From Strigamia acuminata (Eukaryota > Arthropoda > Chilopoda > Geophilomorpha > Linotaeniidae): a stretch of 64,000 nt of DNA. The notes beneath the pieces were generated by a model. That model saw only the letters and a program-made list of their open reading frames with translations. It searched no databases and was not told the origin of the DNA. The DNA is taken from NCBI GenBank assembly GCA_949358305.1, contig OX442314.1:18407060-18471059 (forward strand), written 5' to 3'. This document shows positions 14,101 to 28,047 of the stretch, piece by piece. The translations under genes and the position numbers were made by a program. Numbering within the stretch: the first letter of the stretch is position 1; each line of letters begins with the position of its first letter.

Positions 14101-15425
14101 GTTAAAAAATGAAGATGAAAGTGAAATTGAAGAAAAGGGACCTTCGGAGGAGAATACAGAAGGGGCTACGAAGGATGAAGAAGAATTATTTAGCGATTGT
14201 GACGATGAAGACGATGAAAATCCCAACGTTCTTTTACACAAGTATGAGATAAACCATACTGTATTTCCTGTCATTGTGCACCCGCGCAGTATCGGCAGAA
14301 TCAATTTTCTCCCGCGCTATATTGGAGAGCCGCGGAAACTGCAAAAATTTACCTTTTTAGCCAGAAATTAATGGATTTTCATTAAAAATTTCAATGTTAA
14401 ACATTGAATATTGAATTATTTTAGCCAAAAATTCGGTCAAAAATTTTTCTAGGGTCTATATTATAATTCTCGCGCATTAATTGCACGTTTCCAATTTTCT
14501 CCGCGCTTTAACAGAAGCCCGCAGTCTAACGGGGGCCCGCGTACAATGAGAGAGAACACAGAAAAAATATTTTTTTTATTATTTTGACAATTTTTTTTGC
14601 TGCTTAGAGGAGCACGAGGACCTCACCTCGCGAGCATTTGTGAAGCACTTGCGTTTGGAGCCGATTTGAATTGGGTAAACATCGAAGATGATGGGAAAAC
14701 TGCAATTCACCAGGCTATTTGCAGCGTACGTTTAAACAAATACTGTTAGTTAAAACGATTTAATTAGATTTTAAATAATTGTTATAGGGAACCGTTATTG
14801 CTTGTGAATATTTGTTCTTAAATGGTGCTAAAAATAATATTCAAGATGGACTCGGACGAACTCCGTTGCATTTGGCGACGGAGTTAGGAAATACCGGGTA
14901 CAGTTAATTCAGTTATTTTTTAATTATTTTTATTTATTTTAATTTTTGTTTTTATTTCTTACTTAGGCAAGTTTGTTTATTGTTGAAGAGAGGTGCGGAT
15001 CAACATGCATTGGATAATAATGGACGAGTAAGAGAATTTACAAAGTCAAGTTTAAATTATTCTTTATTTTTGTTTTCTTTTAAAGACTGCACTATCTGTG
15101 GCTATTGAAAACGCAAATGCAGACATTGTTACGCTGTAAGTTGCATGAGTTTAATGCAAATCGACGAACGTGTAAAATATGTTTTTAATTTCCAGGTTGC
15201 GCATTGCAAAGTTTAACGACGAGATGAAAGAAACGGAGTACGGAAACACTGGTTAATAAGCACAAATCGTTTTAGTTAATCTTAACTAATCCTAATTTAT
15301 TTGTAGATGATACGTTTAATGAAGTTGTCAGAGATTTTTCAAAGTTAGCATCGGATAATCCCGACCGATTAAAACGGGATTTAACTGTAAACGAGGAATT
15401 AACACAAACAAAAACGGAGAATTGA
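11179..15425 (+). CDS. ACAP-type ArfGAP (BAR, PH, ArfGAP, ankyrin repeats)
   Basis: Twenty-one coding exons join in phase to 815 residues. First exon 11179-11231; then 11533-11590, 11652-11710, 11784-11844, 11900-11953, 12017-12075, 12142-12325, 12378-12422, 12486-12581, 12646-12720, 12787-12887, 12962-13117, 13186-13300, 13364-13449, 13510-14241, 14608-14725, 14788-14897, 14967-15027, 15086-15135, 15196-15251, 15307-15425. Residues 1-250 are a BAR coiled coil, 265-365 a PH domain (QIDGYLFKR, RRWFIIQNNQLVY), 402-525 the ArfGAP zinc finger (CCDC...CIEC, arginine finger in GIHRSLGVHHSKVRSL), then a long Ser/acidic linker and ankyrin repeats (645-770). Family knowledge: centaurin-beta proteins stimulate GTP hydrolysis on Arf6 at endosomal and plasma membranes. 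The size matches ACAP1-3 (740-830). Which paralog it corresponds to is open. Read-through beyond 14241 is intronic. Confidence 0.94.
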
Positions 15426-15726
15426 GTATTAATAACAAGTACTTCAAGTACCTTAAAGTAAACTTGTGCCAAACCATTTGAGTTGTGGTCTCAACTTCCA
15501 AATGATAACTATTTAGCAATCAATATAACCCATAAGTCGTTACTAGTACTACTGCCAAGTTTATGTTTTGGTTTATTATGTAAAAGTATAAATTCCATTT
15601 AAATATACTCATTTTTTTTTATCATTCCATTATATATATATATTGCGAAAGATGTTCAAATTTAAAATTCTAGACGTATTTGTATATTAATTGCATTACA
15701 TATTTTTATTTTTAACATCGGTATTT

Positions 15727-15909
15727 ATGTATTATTTCTGTTATATGAGAACGAGAATAAATATTTATCAGGACCAATTTCATAATTTTATTGATAGAAT
15801 TTACAACATTCCTCGAGTGATTATCCCGGCCGGTGGTGAATCATTGAATTTTCCACTTGTTATTGGATGGATCGCGTATTTAGTTGTAGCAACATCTGCT
15901 ATGCACTAA
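15727..15909 (+). CDS. Possible 60-residue membrane microprotein
   Basis: An open frame between the convergent 3' ends of ACAP and MRPL20. It begins MYYFCYMRTR and ends with a hydrophobic stretch (FPLVIGWIAYLVVATSAMH), so it could encode a small tail-anchored membrane protein. I do not recognise it. An AATAAA lies inside the frame near 15754, which would suit an ACAP 3' UTR instead. It may be chance. Confidence 0.2.
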   Translation: MYYFCYMRTRINIYQDQFHNFIDRIYNIPRVIIPAGGESLNFPLVIGWIAYLVVATSAMH

Positions 15910-15927
15910 GAAGAAAATAACAAAACA

Positions 15928-16454
15928 TTAATTACTCGACTTAATGCTATTTACGTCCAAAATTACTTTAAATGTTCTTGGTTCTCTTATAGCCAAGTCG
16001 GCGAGCACTTTTCTGTCCAATATGATATTACACTGGAAAAAGATATGATAATTAATAATTATCAAGAAATATTAGGTAATATATGTAAATTTAACTGACT
16101 TTTGCCAATCCTTCCAACACGACATTTTTATTCGTTCCATGCTCGATGCAGGCAGCATCAATCCTGGTTTCATACAACTGATTCATTACCTCATGCTTAA
16201 TCTTGTTGCTTCTGGTAGAATGCAGTAAAGATTTTCGAGCGGCTCTAATTGCAATTCGATAGCAATTTCGTCTACGACCGTACATATACTGAGTACAAAA
16301 ATAAAGAAATTAGATTATTATTATTATGCATTTCATTAAACAGTTATAAAAGAATTACTTGAGTGATGTTAAACACCCATCGAAATTTCCACGAGTGATC
16401 AGGATGGGGCAATCGTTTCAATCGAATTAAATTAGCTAAAGTTAAAAACACCAT
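15928..16454 (-). CDS. MRPL20: Mitochondrial ribosomal protein bL20m (MRPL20)
   Basis: Three coding exons on the minus strand (16454-16359, 16288-16100, 16032-15928), all with phase-0 junctions, give 129 residues. Family blocks: MVFLT at the start, GRRRNCYRIAIRAARKSL, RIDAACIEHG and ILDRKVLADLAIREPRTFK. Family knowledge: bL20m binds 23S-like rRNA and is needed for assembly of the large mitoribosomal subunit in the matrix. It is slightly shorter than human MRPL20 (149), lacking the C-terminal extension. It is head to head with another mitoribosomal gene, MRPL51, 141 bases away, suggesting a shared promoter. The initiator is fixed by the conserved MVFLT. Confidence 0.93.
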
Positions 16455-16595
16455 TATGGAAAAATTGCAGAAACTCGTGCGAGCCTTTTTCTCGGACCGG
16501 AAGTGCTTCTCCAGTATCTTTTCCGGTGTTTTGGATGGAGCAAATAGTCAATCACGACACGAAATTGATGCGTGGTTGATATTTAAACAATAATA
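16455..16595. promoter_or_regulatory. Shared divergent promoter of MRPL20 and MRPL51 with an ETS/GABP-type site
   Basis: Only 141 bases separate the two start codons. ACCGGAAGTG at 16496-16505 is a consensus ETS-family (GABP/NRF-2) binding site, a class often found in promoters of nuclear genes for mitochondrial proteins. A second GGAA core occurs on the opposite strand (TTTTCCGG near 16521). No TATA box is seen. Confidence 0.6.
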
Positions 16596-17193
16596 ATGTT
16601 TGCATTGAAGTGGCTTAAAGCGTCCATCGAAGTTTTTAAAATTCAGTCGCCTTTGATTGCAACAGTTAGGCATTACGAAAGAAAACCGTATGTTCGACGA
16701 TGGGGATATCGAGATATTATCCTAGGCCAAAGTAAACGCACCATTATTGACTGTGATTAACAATTCTCTAATTTTTCTCTTATTTTATTCATCAGGTTTG
16801 CTTCCCAGAGACAAAGATTTAAAACCAGTACGTAGTTTACCCAATTACAGACCCAAAAATAGATGGAGTAAAAAAAGAGCATTATTTGGACAGAATGACT
16901 ATATTGGTATTTTGTGACTTATTCATACAGAGATTTAAAATTTTGTTTAATTAATTAAATTTTTTTCTTTAGATATTTTAGGCGCTGGCGACATTCATCC
17001 GGTTCAGTTACATTCTGATGTTCCGCGATGGCTGAAAGGTTTCCGAGGAAACGAATATGCAGTGTTAACCCAACGTCTAAAATACAACAGCGACTTTTAC
17101 AAAGAATTTAAACCAGACAAGTTTGCCAAAATGAAAAAGAGAAATTCTTACTTGTACAAATACTTGAATCGGAAAACTAATTCATCTAGATAA
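16596..17193 (+). CDS. MRPL51: Mitochondrial ribosomal protein mL51 (MRPL51)
   Basis: Three coding exons (16596-16731, 16796-16906, 16973-17193) join in phase to 155 residues. Conserved blocks: [33 protein letters not shown] and the C-terminal [13 protein letters not shown], as in animal MRPL51 (128 residues in human). The first 30-40 residues are basic and hydroxylated and probably form the mitochondrial targeting peptide. Family knowledge: mL51 is a metazoan-type component of the large mitoribosomal subunit. AATAAA at 17234-17239 is the likely poly(A) signal. It converges on FAM149, whose stop codon is only 103 bases away, so the two 3' UTRs nearly touch or overlap. Confidence 0.92.
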
Positions 17194-17296
17194 ATATGTG
17201 TAAACTAAAGATTTGTTTTGCTGTTGAAAAACGAATAAATTTAAAATAGACATAGAAAAAAAAATTCGCAGGACTATTTTGACAATTTGACAATTT

Positions 17297-18651
17297 TCAT
17301 TTATTCACATCGGGATTTTTATTTACGGACAATTCTTCTTTTGTAGATTTTAACTTCAAATCATTTCGTGTCCTCGAACTAGACGAAAGCGTAATGGGGC
17401 GCAAACTTTTCCCTTTAGATTGTGTTCGGCCATCATCCGGAGTTTGAATTGGCGGCAAAATATTCGACCGAGTATAAGCAGTATTAGACGCACCACTGGT
17501 CTTAATGTCTCGCTCTTTGAAAACTTTCTTTTCCAAAGGTATCAAACGCATCGCTGCGTGCAATTTCTTCAAAGGAACAGCACTGTTCGGGGTTAAGTTA
17601 GCGTGTTGCTTCGAATAAGGCGACAGAGCTGTGGACGGTAAACTCATACTTTTATCAATTCGCATTTGCAAGCGACTGGGCGAAATCGTAAGAATTCCGT
17701 CAATGTCCGTGGCGAATGAGTTCCTAGGTGGGGCTGTGGACAGTCGTAAGTTGGGGAAATTTATAAATTTGCTGTTTTCTTGCTGAAACCTCTCACATTC
17801 GTACATTTCGCTACGAACAAAGCCGACATAAGAGCGGATGAGCTTTTGCAGCCAATTGGTCACATCTTTATAAAATTTATCACACAACACGTCCATTACT
17901 TTATCTGATAAATTCTTAACGATGCTGACGTTCGTGTCAGCCGAAATTTGCATCGCTTTCGTCATTTGTCCATCACTCGCGATTGTTTCTTCGTAGCTCC
18001 CGGTCGTGGCGATTATTTCTTCGGTCGAAACAGAGTTTGTGACCGCTGGAACTTCATCAGAAATCGAACAAAAATTGTACACGGATGGCGAATTTAGTTC
18101 CATTTGAACTCCTTCAACGAATAACTTGGAGGAATCTGTCAATGGTGAGTCCGAAGAGAGCTAAAAAATAAACAAAAACAAAAAAAATAATATTTAAAAA
18201 AAATAAAAATAATGAATTTTTGTTAAATTACTGGAGAATTTAAAGATCCTTCTGAAGAATACTGCGGCAGCAATATGAAACCATCTTCATTTTCCGGCAA
18301 AATCTGTTGACCCGTAACTCTGTAATGAGGATGTTTTTCTTTCCACAAACAGCATTCGTCGATGATGTCTTCCTTGCATTCGGCGGGAAATCGTTCGTCG
18401 TACAACAGGGAATCAATGTCAATGAACATTTGTTGAATCATTACGTTTGATTCCCGGTCAAGGTCGAAATCGTCGGCTGATGAAGAAAAACTCGAATTCG
18501 TCAACAAGGATGAAGATTGGGATTTAGTTGTGGTGGGTCTGTGTTTTAAATTCATATCTGATTCGTCCAACGTCGGATGATTTTTCAAAGCTGACAACGA
18601 CACACCACGCACCTCCAACACACGCCGCGATTGGCGACCAGCACTAGCCAT
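17297..18651 (-). CDS. FAM149B1: FAM149 family protein (DUF3719), cilium-associated
   Basis: Two coding exons on the minus strand (18651-18232, 18160-17297) give 427 residues. The DUF3719-type block lies at about residues 60-130: IQQMFIDIDSLLYDE, a Cys/Trp-containing EECLEW-like segment (IIDECCLWKEKHPHYRVTG) and DGFILLP. The rest is Ser/Thr-rich and probably disordered. Family knowledge: vertebrate FAM149B1 is needed for normal primary cilium structure and is mutated in a ciliopathy; FAM149A is less studied. The two paralogs cannot be separated here. The last codons and stop read AAT AAA TGA, so the only visible AATAAA for this gene overlaps its own stop codon. It is divergent from ALDH4A1, 411 bases away. 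Confidence 0.82.
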
Positions 18652-19062
18652 CTGCTTTCATTTTAAGTTAATAATTTAGCCATATTGTTTTCCTTCTGTT
18701 ATTCAGTCTAACCGGAACTAAATAATCGATAGTTATTACTCGCATTCATTACCTCAGTAAGTATTAACTTTTTCTACGAAATTTAGTAGTAAAAATACAT
18801 AAAAATAATTGTTTTTATTTATTTTACGTATTATTCATTTTTATTGCCAGTGTAATTGTACATTCTGTTGAAATTTTCAGATATCGATACTTGCGCCGTG
18901 TGGATATCGACCGAGTGTAGTCAGCTGGCGCTACCGTACCGCCCTCTATGCGAGGTAAAATCAAGAGCCGTAGTAAACCGCTGGTTGCCTCCCACCGTGT
19001 TTTGTGACCGATGGTGAAGGAGGTCAGGTATTGAGTAATTTATTTGGTTTTTAAGTTGAAAC
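18652..19062. promoter_or_regulatory. Divergent promoter region FAM149 / ALDH4A1
   Basis: A 411-base space between two diverging start codons. GC content rises around 18895-19020, which probably marks the ALDH4A1 promoter and 5' UTR. No TATA box or RNA gene is seen. Confidence 0.45.
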
Positions 19063-21738
<2,676 letters not shown>

Positions 21739-22089
21739 GTCGATATTTACAACCAAATAAGACACAATGCAATAAATTAGGACCAAAAATGAACGCAAGT
21801 GTCTTCTATTTTTAATATGGACAAATAACTTGCAACATGCATAATTGCGAACATGTTTTGTATTAGTGCTATGTTAGCACTACAAAATAACAGTATTAAA
21901 GTAAGTTCGTATTCACATTTGGAAGCATTTTGTTCTTCAGTTTAAAAGTTTATTCATCTATTCAAATTTGCTAACAACCACCAACAATGTAGGATGAGGA
22001 ATTGGAAAAGTTACTAAACTGTTCAGTCGATTTTGTGTGCTGAAATTTAGAAGATAAAACGATTTTTAACACTTTAAAAGTTCTATAAA

Positions 22090-24513
22090 TTATAGTTTCT
22101 TGCTCTTACACTGCTTTGGAATCCTAATCATTTCATTGTCGCCAACGGTAATTTCGTGGAGCAAGTTGTGAAATAAGTATTGGACGTAAAGCGATTTCTC
22201 TTCCCCAACGCAGGGGTCGTAGAAACCAGGCAACTGAGCCTAAAAGGATCGAATGTTTAGTTATGGGCGAGTTCAGCACGTCATAATCATCCTTACTTTT
22301 GACGTCTCGTACAGAATTAATTTGGAATCTTTAACGAGACACTGCAATGCAATCGACACATCGATCGCTTCAGAATTTTGAAAATCTGGTTTTTGAGTAG
22401 AATCTGCCGCGATTTTTCCATAAATTGCCGATACTATGATTAAACCTTTCTTCATTTCCTCCTGTTCCCGTATCCTAGCAACGGTCTCTTGCATCAACGA
22501 AACAGCAGCTTCAGCTTCTTTCTTCTTTTCACCCATACGCATTGCATTAGCTTCCTTCTGCTTTTCTTTCTCCCTGAAAAACATCACAATTTATCGTCTT
22601 AAAACCTTAGAATAGCTAATTGCTTACTTCTTCTTTTGCTTCTCTAGGTAAGGAGTAATAATTAACTTCTGCGCTACAAAGTACAACAGTATAGGCGTCA
22701 CCGTTCCGTACAAAATAGGAGTAGGTAGCAAAGTATCTGACAGGAGAATCGGAAAGATGTAATTCTGGTTTCCTCGCATGATTCTAAAATGATGTTTTGT
22801 TTTGAGCCAAAATTAAACTTTTAGGGCTTCCAACGGTATTTGTACTTGATTTTCAAATTTACTCCTGCAGGAGTTCCAACAATCATCGACGCACCGACAA
22901 CACTATGCCTCGAAATTTTCTTTTCACAACCATACTCGATTAACACCCCAAATGTTCCCGCTCTTAATTTAAAAAAAAAATTATTAAATTGATTTGTTTA
23001 AAGTTAATATTGGAAACTAACTTGATGCTGCCCTTAATTTTAAACTCTTCTGAAATTTTTCGTGCATAGGATGCCATTAAGAACGTGTTTGGTAGTCCAA
23101 ACTGCACCGAGAAGGCAAGATGGTGTCCGGAGGTATCCCACACAACCGTCGTGTTCATAGAGGATTGGAGGCCCGCTCGCCATGTCAGATAGCCAGTTAC
23201 GTGCTTGTCTAATTGATGGCCAACCACTGCAATTAAGAGACGAATTAACGTTTCATTCTTAGCTCGGTTTGCGAAAACTTACAAACTTGAAGTCCAGGTC
23301 TTAACCCGAGTGGAGTGAATTGAAACGTTCCAGAAACATTTCCAAAACTGTAAACAACATTATATTGAAAGCGTGTTTTTAACGTTAATTTCTTTATTTA
23401 GTGTCATACCAACGCTTGGATAAAGTTCTATAAGCTCTGGCTGTGCACGTCAGACCGTTTCCAGCGCCGACTTCAAACTGTAGTGGAAAAATAAAGTTTA
23501 CACGATTTAATTCGTAGGATGCGTGTGAAATTTTAAACCTCGGCCCAGCTTTTCGTCGACAGAATTCGTCGAACGGAGCAATTTACAACACCATTGCCAG
23601 TCCCGTTGTGGGTCTGAACAAGTCCTGAAAGTGAGATGGTGTCATTAACCGTGAGGGGAGCTTCGATCGATTGGGAAATGTTGATTCCGCTGACTTCCAG
23701 AGTTGGCATTGCTCTAGAAATTTAACAGTTTAAGTTATTTGAAATTAGAAAAACACTTTTTTCATACCTGGTGTCGTATTTGATGGAGTCATCGGCTTCA
23801 AATAAATCAGATGCATTTATATTCGTTGTTATTGAACCCTGGTAATTTAATTGATGAAATTTAAGTTAAGCAAAACTTTTAATTGAGGGTTCTGGTATTA
23901 CTTTAGGATTAGTTCGTTGCTGCAGCTGCCGCTCTTCTCTTTCACGAGCCAATCTTTCGTATTCGTCTCGTATTTCTTGCGCTGTTTTGGTTCGTTGGAC
24001 GATTTCCCAACCTTCCGTTTCCAATCCTTTAGTTCCCAAATTATCATAAATGGCTCTCTTGTGTGGATCGTTCAGCACTGAAATTAGAAGTGATGTCAAT
24101 TAATTAATTAATTAAAAAAAAAACAATAACAATTTTTTATTAATTAAAATATTACCTTCGTAAGCCTTTTTTGTTTTACTAAATAAATTCTCGGCCTGCT
24201 TCTTTTTAATCGGATCCGAATGCTTATCTGGATGGTAGAGACGACTTTGACGTCGGTAGGCATTGTTGATTTCATCTCCGGTAGCCTAAGATGAAATTCA
24301 AAATATTTTTAAGTCAAAAATTAATATTTTTTTCATTTTCCTTTATTTATTTTCGTCGAAAATAAAGCCGGGAAAAAAGTCTTAATGTTCGAGCAAATTT
24401 TTAAATTTGTCCGGTTATCCCCAAACCTCTCGCCGGACGTTCAGAAAAGAATAGTAGTCTTCGTCTAATTCCAAAGATTCTTCATCTCCTCCTTCATTAT
24501 GCACATGTGACAT
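22090..24513 (-). CDS. DNAJC11: DnaJ homolog subfamily C member 11 (MICOS/MIB-associated)
   Basis: Twelve coding exons on the minus strand (24513-24427, 24285-24156, 24077-23902, 23838-23768, 23713-23539, 23477-23410, 23347-23283, 23226-23022, 22962-22846, 22783-22628, 22573-22297, 22239-22090) join in phase to 558 residues; human DNAJC11 is 559. The J domain starts near residue 18 ([13 protein letters not shown]) and has the HPD tripeptide at about 47-49 (LYHPDKH). The central part is the DNAJC11 beta-rich domain. A hydrophobic stretch precedes a Lys/Glu-rich coiled coil ([12 protein letters not shown]) and the C-terminal DUF3395-like end ([14 protein letters not shown]). Family knowledge: it associates with MICOS and SAM at contact sites of the mitochondrial membranes and supports cristae. 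It converges on ALDH4A1. Confidence 0.95.
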
Positions 24514-25123
24514 CTTGAGAATGATATACTGGGCCTTTTTTTTCTAAGATGATCTGATCGTTTACAATGGTCTGTTTTCATTTAATATGAGTGACTAACT
24601 CACGTTGGAATAAATTTCCAGCTTTCACTTCTATTTGTGAAAAGTGCTATTTTGGTGGGAACAACCCATTTAATTTGGTTTGATCTATTTTTTTCCTCTA
24701 TTACATATGAATTTAGAATAAGCGAGGTGTACCGAATGAGATTTCGGTTCTGAATTTGCCACAGTTCGCGGATCACTTCTCTGACGTCATCCGTGTACCG
24801 CTAGCGCATTCGGTTTAACCGGAATGTGCTGTCGGAAGATATCAGGACCACGGGCAACTTATATAATGAAAGAGTGATGCAACTCAATGCACGTGCTTCC
24901 TCCTTTATTGTACTCCAATATCGTCATATTTGTTTGCCTATAAACAAATTTTATGTATATTTTAATGCCTAAAACTTGTTTAAAATAAAATGTGGAAGGG
25001 TATTAAGGCAATATATTTGATTTCAAAATTTTAGAACAAATTTAAAACGATTCTTTTTACCTCGCTCTACATGTAAGAAGGCTTTGATTCCGTGAACATG
25101 CGTAGTGTTAGGTAACGAAAGTA
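24514..25123. promoter_or_regulatory. Upstream region of DNAJC11 with a perfect CRE
   Basis: Contains TGACGTCA at 24782-24789 in a locally GC-richer patch (about 24740-24860), 269 bases upstream of the DNAJC11 start. This is probably its promoter, shared with whatever is transcribed rightward. No RNA gene is seen. Confidence 0.4.
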
Positions 25124-25915
25124 ATGGAAGGCACTGATAATCTTCAAAGACCTGTGTTCAATGAAGGTAGGCTGTATTTTCAAATACTGTGATAATATAA
25201 GCGTGGAAAACGAAGAAACGTGTTTATAATTTTACAAAAAAAATATTTATTTGTTCTAATTCATGTTTACATTGAAATATTTTGTCTTTTCATGGTAAAA
25301 TCCTCGACTATATAAGCATCATAGTTCCGGCAGTGTGTTTTTATATTATGGATCAAATTTGCAGAAATAAAAAGATCTACGGCAATTAATTATTTACCTT
25401 TTAAGTTCAGCGCTCTAGTTTCGACATTTCTCTACACACTATTTAATTCACCCAAAATAGCTTGTAGAATTTATTATCATCAGTATTTGAGATTATCTTC
25501 TTAATGAATTGCTTTCTTTTGTGACTTTTAATGGTACTTTCCATTTCAATTGGACATAATAATCCAAACAAATAAAAAAATATTTATTATGTATTTTCAG
25601 GCAATTCCAAAGATAAATCCAACAGAACTAAAACTGCCATTTTAAACGATTCAAATAGCCTGTCTCTGAGCAAAAACAGTAAGTAAAAATTTAATCCAAA
25701 ACCTTCATTTTAAAGTATTTTGAATATTGTCTACACCTTTCATGCTAATAAATTCAGACAAATGTTTCCAAGGGATATGCACAGCACTGGGCCTAGCGCT
25801 TACTGATCTGGATTACACAGGATTATCCATAACTCTAGTTTTGGAAATTAGATGTAATTCTACGTTTAATTTGCAAGTTTTATTAGTTTTATTATTTGCC
25901 AGGGTCGGTAGCTAA
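25124..25915 (+). CDS. Candidate small three-exon gene, unknown function
   Basis: I can join 25124-25166, 25601-25678 and 25758-25915 with good GT/AG sites and matching phases (1, 1) into a 92-residue frame. It starts MEGTDNLQRPVFNEG. The N-terminal half is polar (Asn, Ser, Lys) and the C-terminal half is hydrophobic (GICTALGLALTDLDY, then a leucine/valine-rich run), so a small membrane protein or the start of a larger one is possible. I do not recognise a family. The ATG at 25124 follows a moderately favourable AAAGTA context. The consistent splicing supports it, but composition gives little support and exon 3 could continue elsewhere. Confidence 0.3.
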
Positions 25916-26131
25916 ATACAGATGCCAAAAAGACGAAGGTTTGCTTATCAGGATAACTTTGTCTGCATCAAGGATTCTTCAAAATGTGATGTACAAACCA
26001 ACACATGTTACTACTTGCTTCTCATAGCTCGAGCTTGCCAACTTAGGAATAAAATAACGTTGCTGCAGACAAGCAGAAAGTATTCGCACATTTTATACTT
26101 TTCACCCTCGCTTTCAACACATGCTGAGATT
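25916..26131. other. Intergenic, no gene seen
   Basis: AT-rich spacer before two MITEs. An open frame crossing into the first MITE (25922-26266) has no family similarity and runs through the transposon end, so it is not annotated. Confidence 0.4.
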
Positions 26132-26262
26132 CAGGGGCGGATTGAGGAGGAATATCGGCTCGGGTATTTTTGTAAAAATCGACCCAGTTATTATAAATTT
26201 ATAAATTTCAAAAATTTACTACTCATGTCTACCACCGACCCATATTTGTTAATCCGCCCCCG
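26132..26262. mobile_element. hAT-like MITE 1
   Basis: A 131-base element with terminal inverted repeats CAGGGGCGGATT and AATCCGCCCCCG (one mismatch). It is flanked by an 8-base target duplication, CTGAGATT on the left and CTGAGATG on the right. TIRs beginning CAGGGGCGG and 8-base duplications fit non-autonomous hAT elements. No coding capacity. Confidence 0.85.
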
Positions 26263-26332
26263 CTGAGATGTAAACCCTCGGCACTACAAATATTAAAATT
26301 AACACATAATTTGGGTTTAAATGTGCAAATTA

Positions 26333-26506
26333 CAGGGGCGGATCTTCCTATGAAATTAATGAAAATTAAGCTTCAGGGTCCACATTGCTTAAAATTTTGG
26401 GTCTATTCTGCGAGAAGGTATTTAAAAAAATAATAATTATAGTAATAGTATTTTGTTCAGCAATTTGTGGTTGCGAAAGGGCCCCAAAAATGTAGATCCG
26501 CCCCTG
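26333..26506. mobile_element. hAT-like MITE 2
   Basis: A 174-base element 70 bases after MITE 1 with perfect 13-base inverted ends (CAGGGGCGGATCT / AGATCCGCCCCTG). Flanking octamers GCAAATTA and GTAAAGTA agree at six of eight positions, an aged 8-base target duplication. Related to MITE 1 by its termini but with a different interior. Confidence 0.82.
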
Positions 26507-27600
26507 GTAAAGTATCGAGGGCTAAATTCGCATTTAGGAGTTAGAAAGTTAGAAACTGGCATGTAAAGAAACAAAACAACATGAATATTGAATAGTTAAA
26601 GCGAGAAACATGAAAGCTGAACACGTTTACAGCACATTGGTGTTGTTTCTATTTTAGATTGCTGCGATTAACAGTTGCATGATTGTGATGTGATAAAATT
26701 GAACAACTGTGCTGAAAATTGCTTTTATTCTCAAACCTGGTTGCTATTAAATTATATAATTATTAAAACACATTTCGAGGGTATTTCGTGACACACTAGA
26801 GCTCTAAAAGCGGTAATCATATAGACATGTAATCATGCAAATGTTATGGAATTGAGTCCGGACAAAAATACTGAATATTACTTGTGAATTTTGTTATCGA
26901 GCACACTGCTTAACGAAAACATTTTTAACTTTGTGTAGACGAAGATGTTTGGCACTTACAGTTTGTCAACAAAGCCGGCTATAAACTAGCCCATAAAACA
27001 TTATAAAATTGAAAAAAACGGCGAGCTGAAAGCAATTTCTTCGGAAATTAATTTTACTTTGCCGCCAGTGAATGTACAATAAATATTCCAGTTACTGGAT
27101 ATACATTATCTAATAGTCGGATCCTACGAGATGTATCTAATGAATACGACATTGCTTTGTTGACCTAGAAATCGCACCAATTTGTATACGCATTCACAGT
27201 AAGTGAAATAGTCAACTAATTACATCGTTGCCAAAACAAATTGTCAATGGGTAACCATGCAAATGTAAATGGTGCTTGTATTAGCTGTGAACTACTGAAT
27301 AAATAATTCCAAAAATATTGATTTTTTTTTTAAAAAAAGTATTACTTTATCTAATGAATTTTGGTTTGTTTTCATTTTGGTTTATTTATGCTTAATTGGA
27401 AAATACATAACATTTTCACTGTGTTGACAATTGGCATTGGTTTTCATTGGAAGGATTTTGTTTTTGTTTCTACCTTTTGTTTTTGCATTTGGTTTCCTTT
27501 ATTTTAGACAATATGAATATTTAAATTGGTTTTTAAATCGCTTATTAATATGGTAGTTTATGTGTTTTTCCACATGGAATCCATTTCTTGTTTTCTTTGC
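26507..27600. other. Intergenic, no gene seen
   Basis: AT-rich DNA upstream of CAMTA. I see no conserved frame, RNA gene or clear repeat. Confidence 0.5.
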
Positions 27601-28047
27601 TTGTTCAGTTATAGATCAACCCGAAGTGAATGGTAGAGTCCAGAAGTTCGATTTTCTGTGAAGCGCACGGAGTCGGTGCTGCGCGAGTAGATCAGTAGAA
27701 GAGAGAGGAGGCGGCAACAACAATGCAGTGAAGCACATTTACACATGTGCAACTATACAAGGAGGAGGATAAAGTGAGACAGAATGAACACAGAGTGAAG
27801 TAGCATCCTGAAAAAGACACACCATGCTCCGACTATTGAGTAACAGTTTTTGGATCCCACTTGCTAAAAAGGCCCACGGATTTCGTGTTATTACAACTCG
27901 GGTTTCGTTTCATTTCTCCTGTCGTTGAAAAAGAATTTTTTTTTATTGTTTTTTTTTTAAATGCAACATCGGTCGAATCGGAAGTGTTCGTAGAAATTAT
28001 TATCCTTTTTTTCACGTTTTTGCATGGTCTAACATCCGACTGTAACT
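27601..28047 (+). promoter_or_regulatory. Probable CAMTA promoter and 5' UTR with uORFs
   Basis: A patch of higher GC (27640-27830) with an initiator-like ATCAGTAG near 27688 leads into the CAMTA start. Upstream ATGs include ATGCAGTGA near 27723 and a 34-codon uORF at 27824-27928 in a strong context (CACCATG). If the start at 28048 is used, these uORFs could hold down translation. Inferred from position and composition. Confidence 0.4.

Noticed and set aside
14242-14371. In-frame extension of the ACAP exon to a stop at 14371
   Set aside because: The extension has no ankyrin similarity, while a donor at 14241/14242 joins in phase to a clear ankyrin exon at 14608.
25922-26266. 114-codon open frame
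   Set aside because: Its end runs through the TIR of MITE 1, so it is a chance frame.
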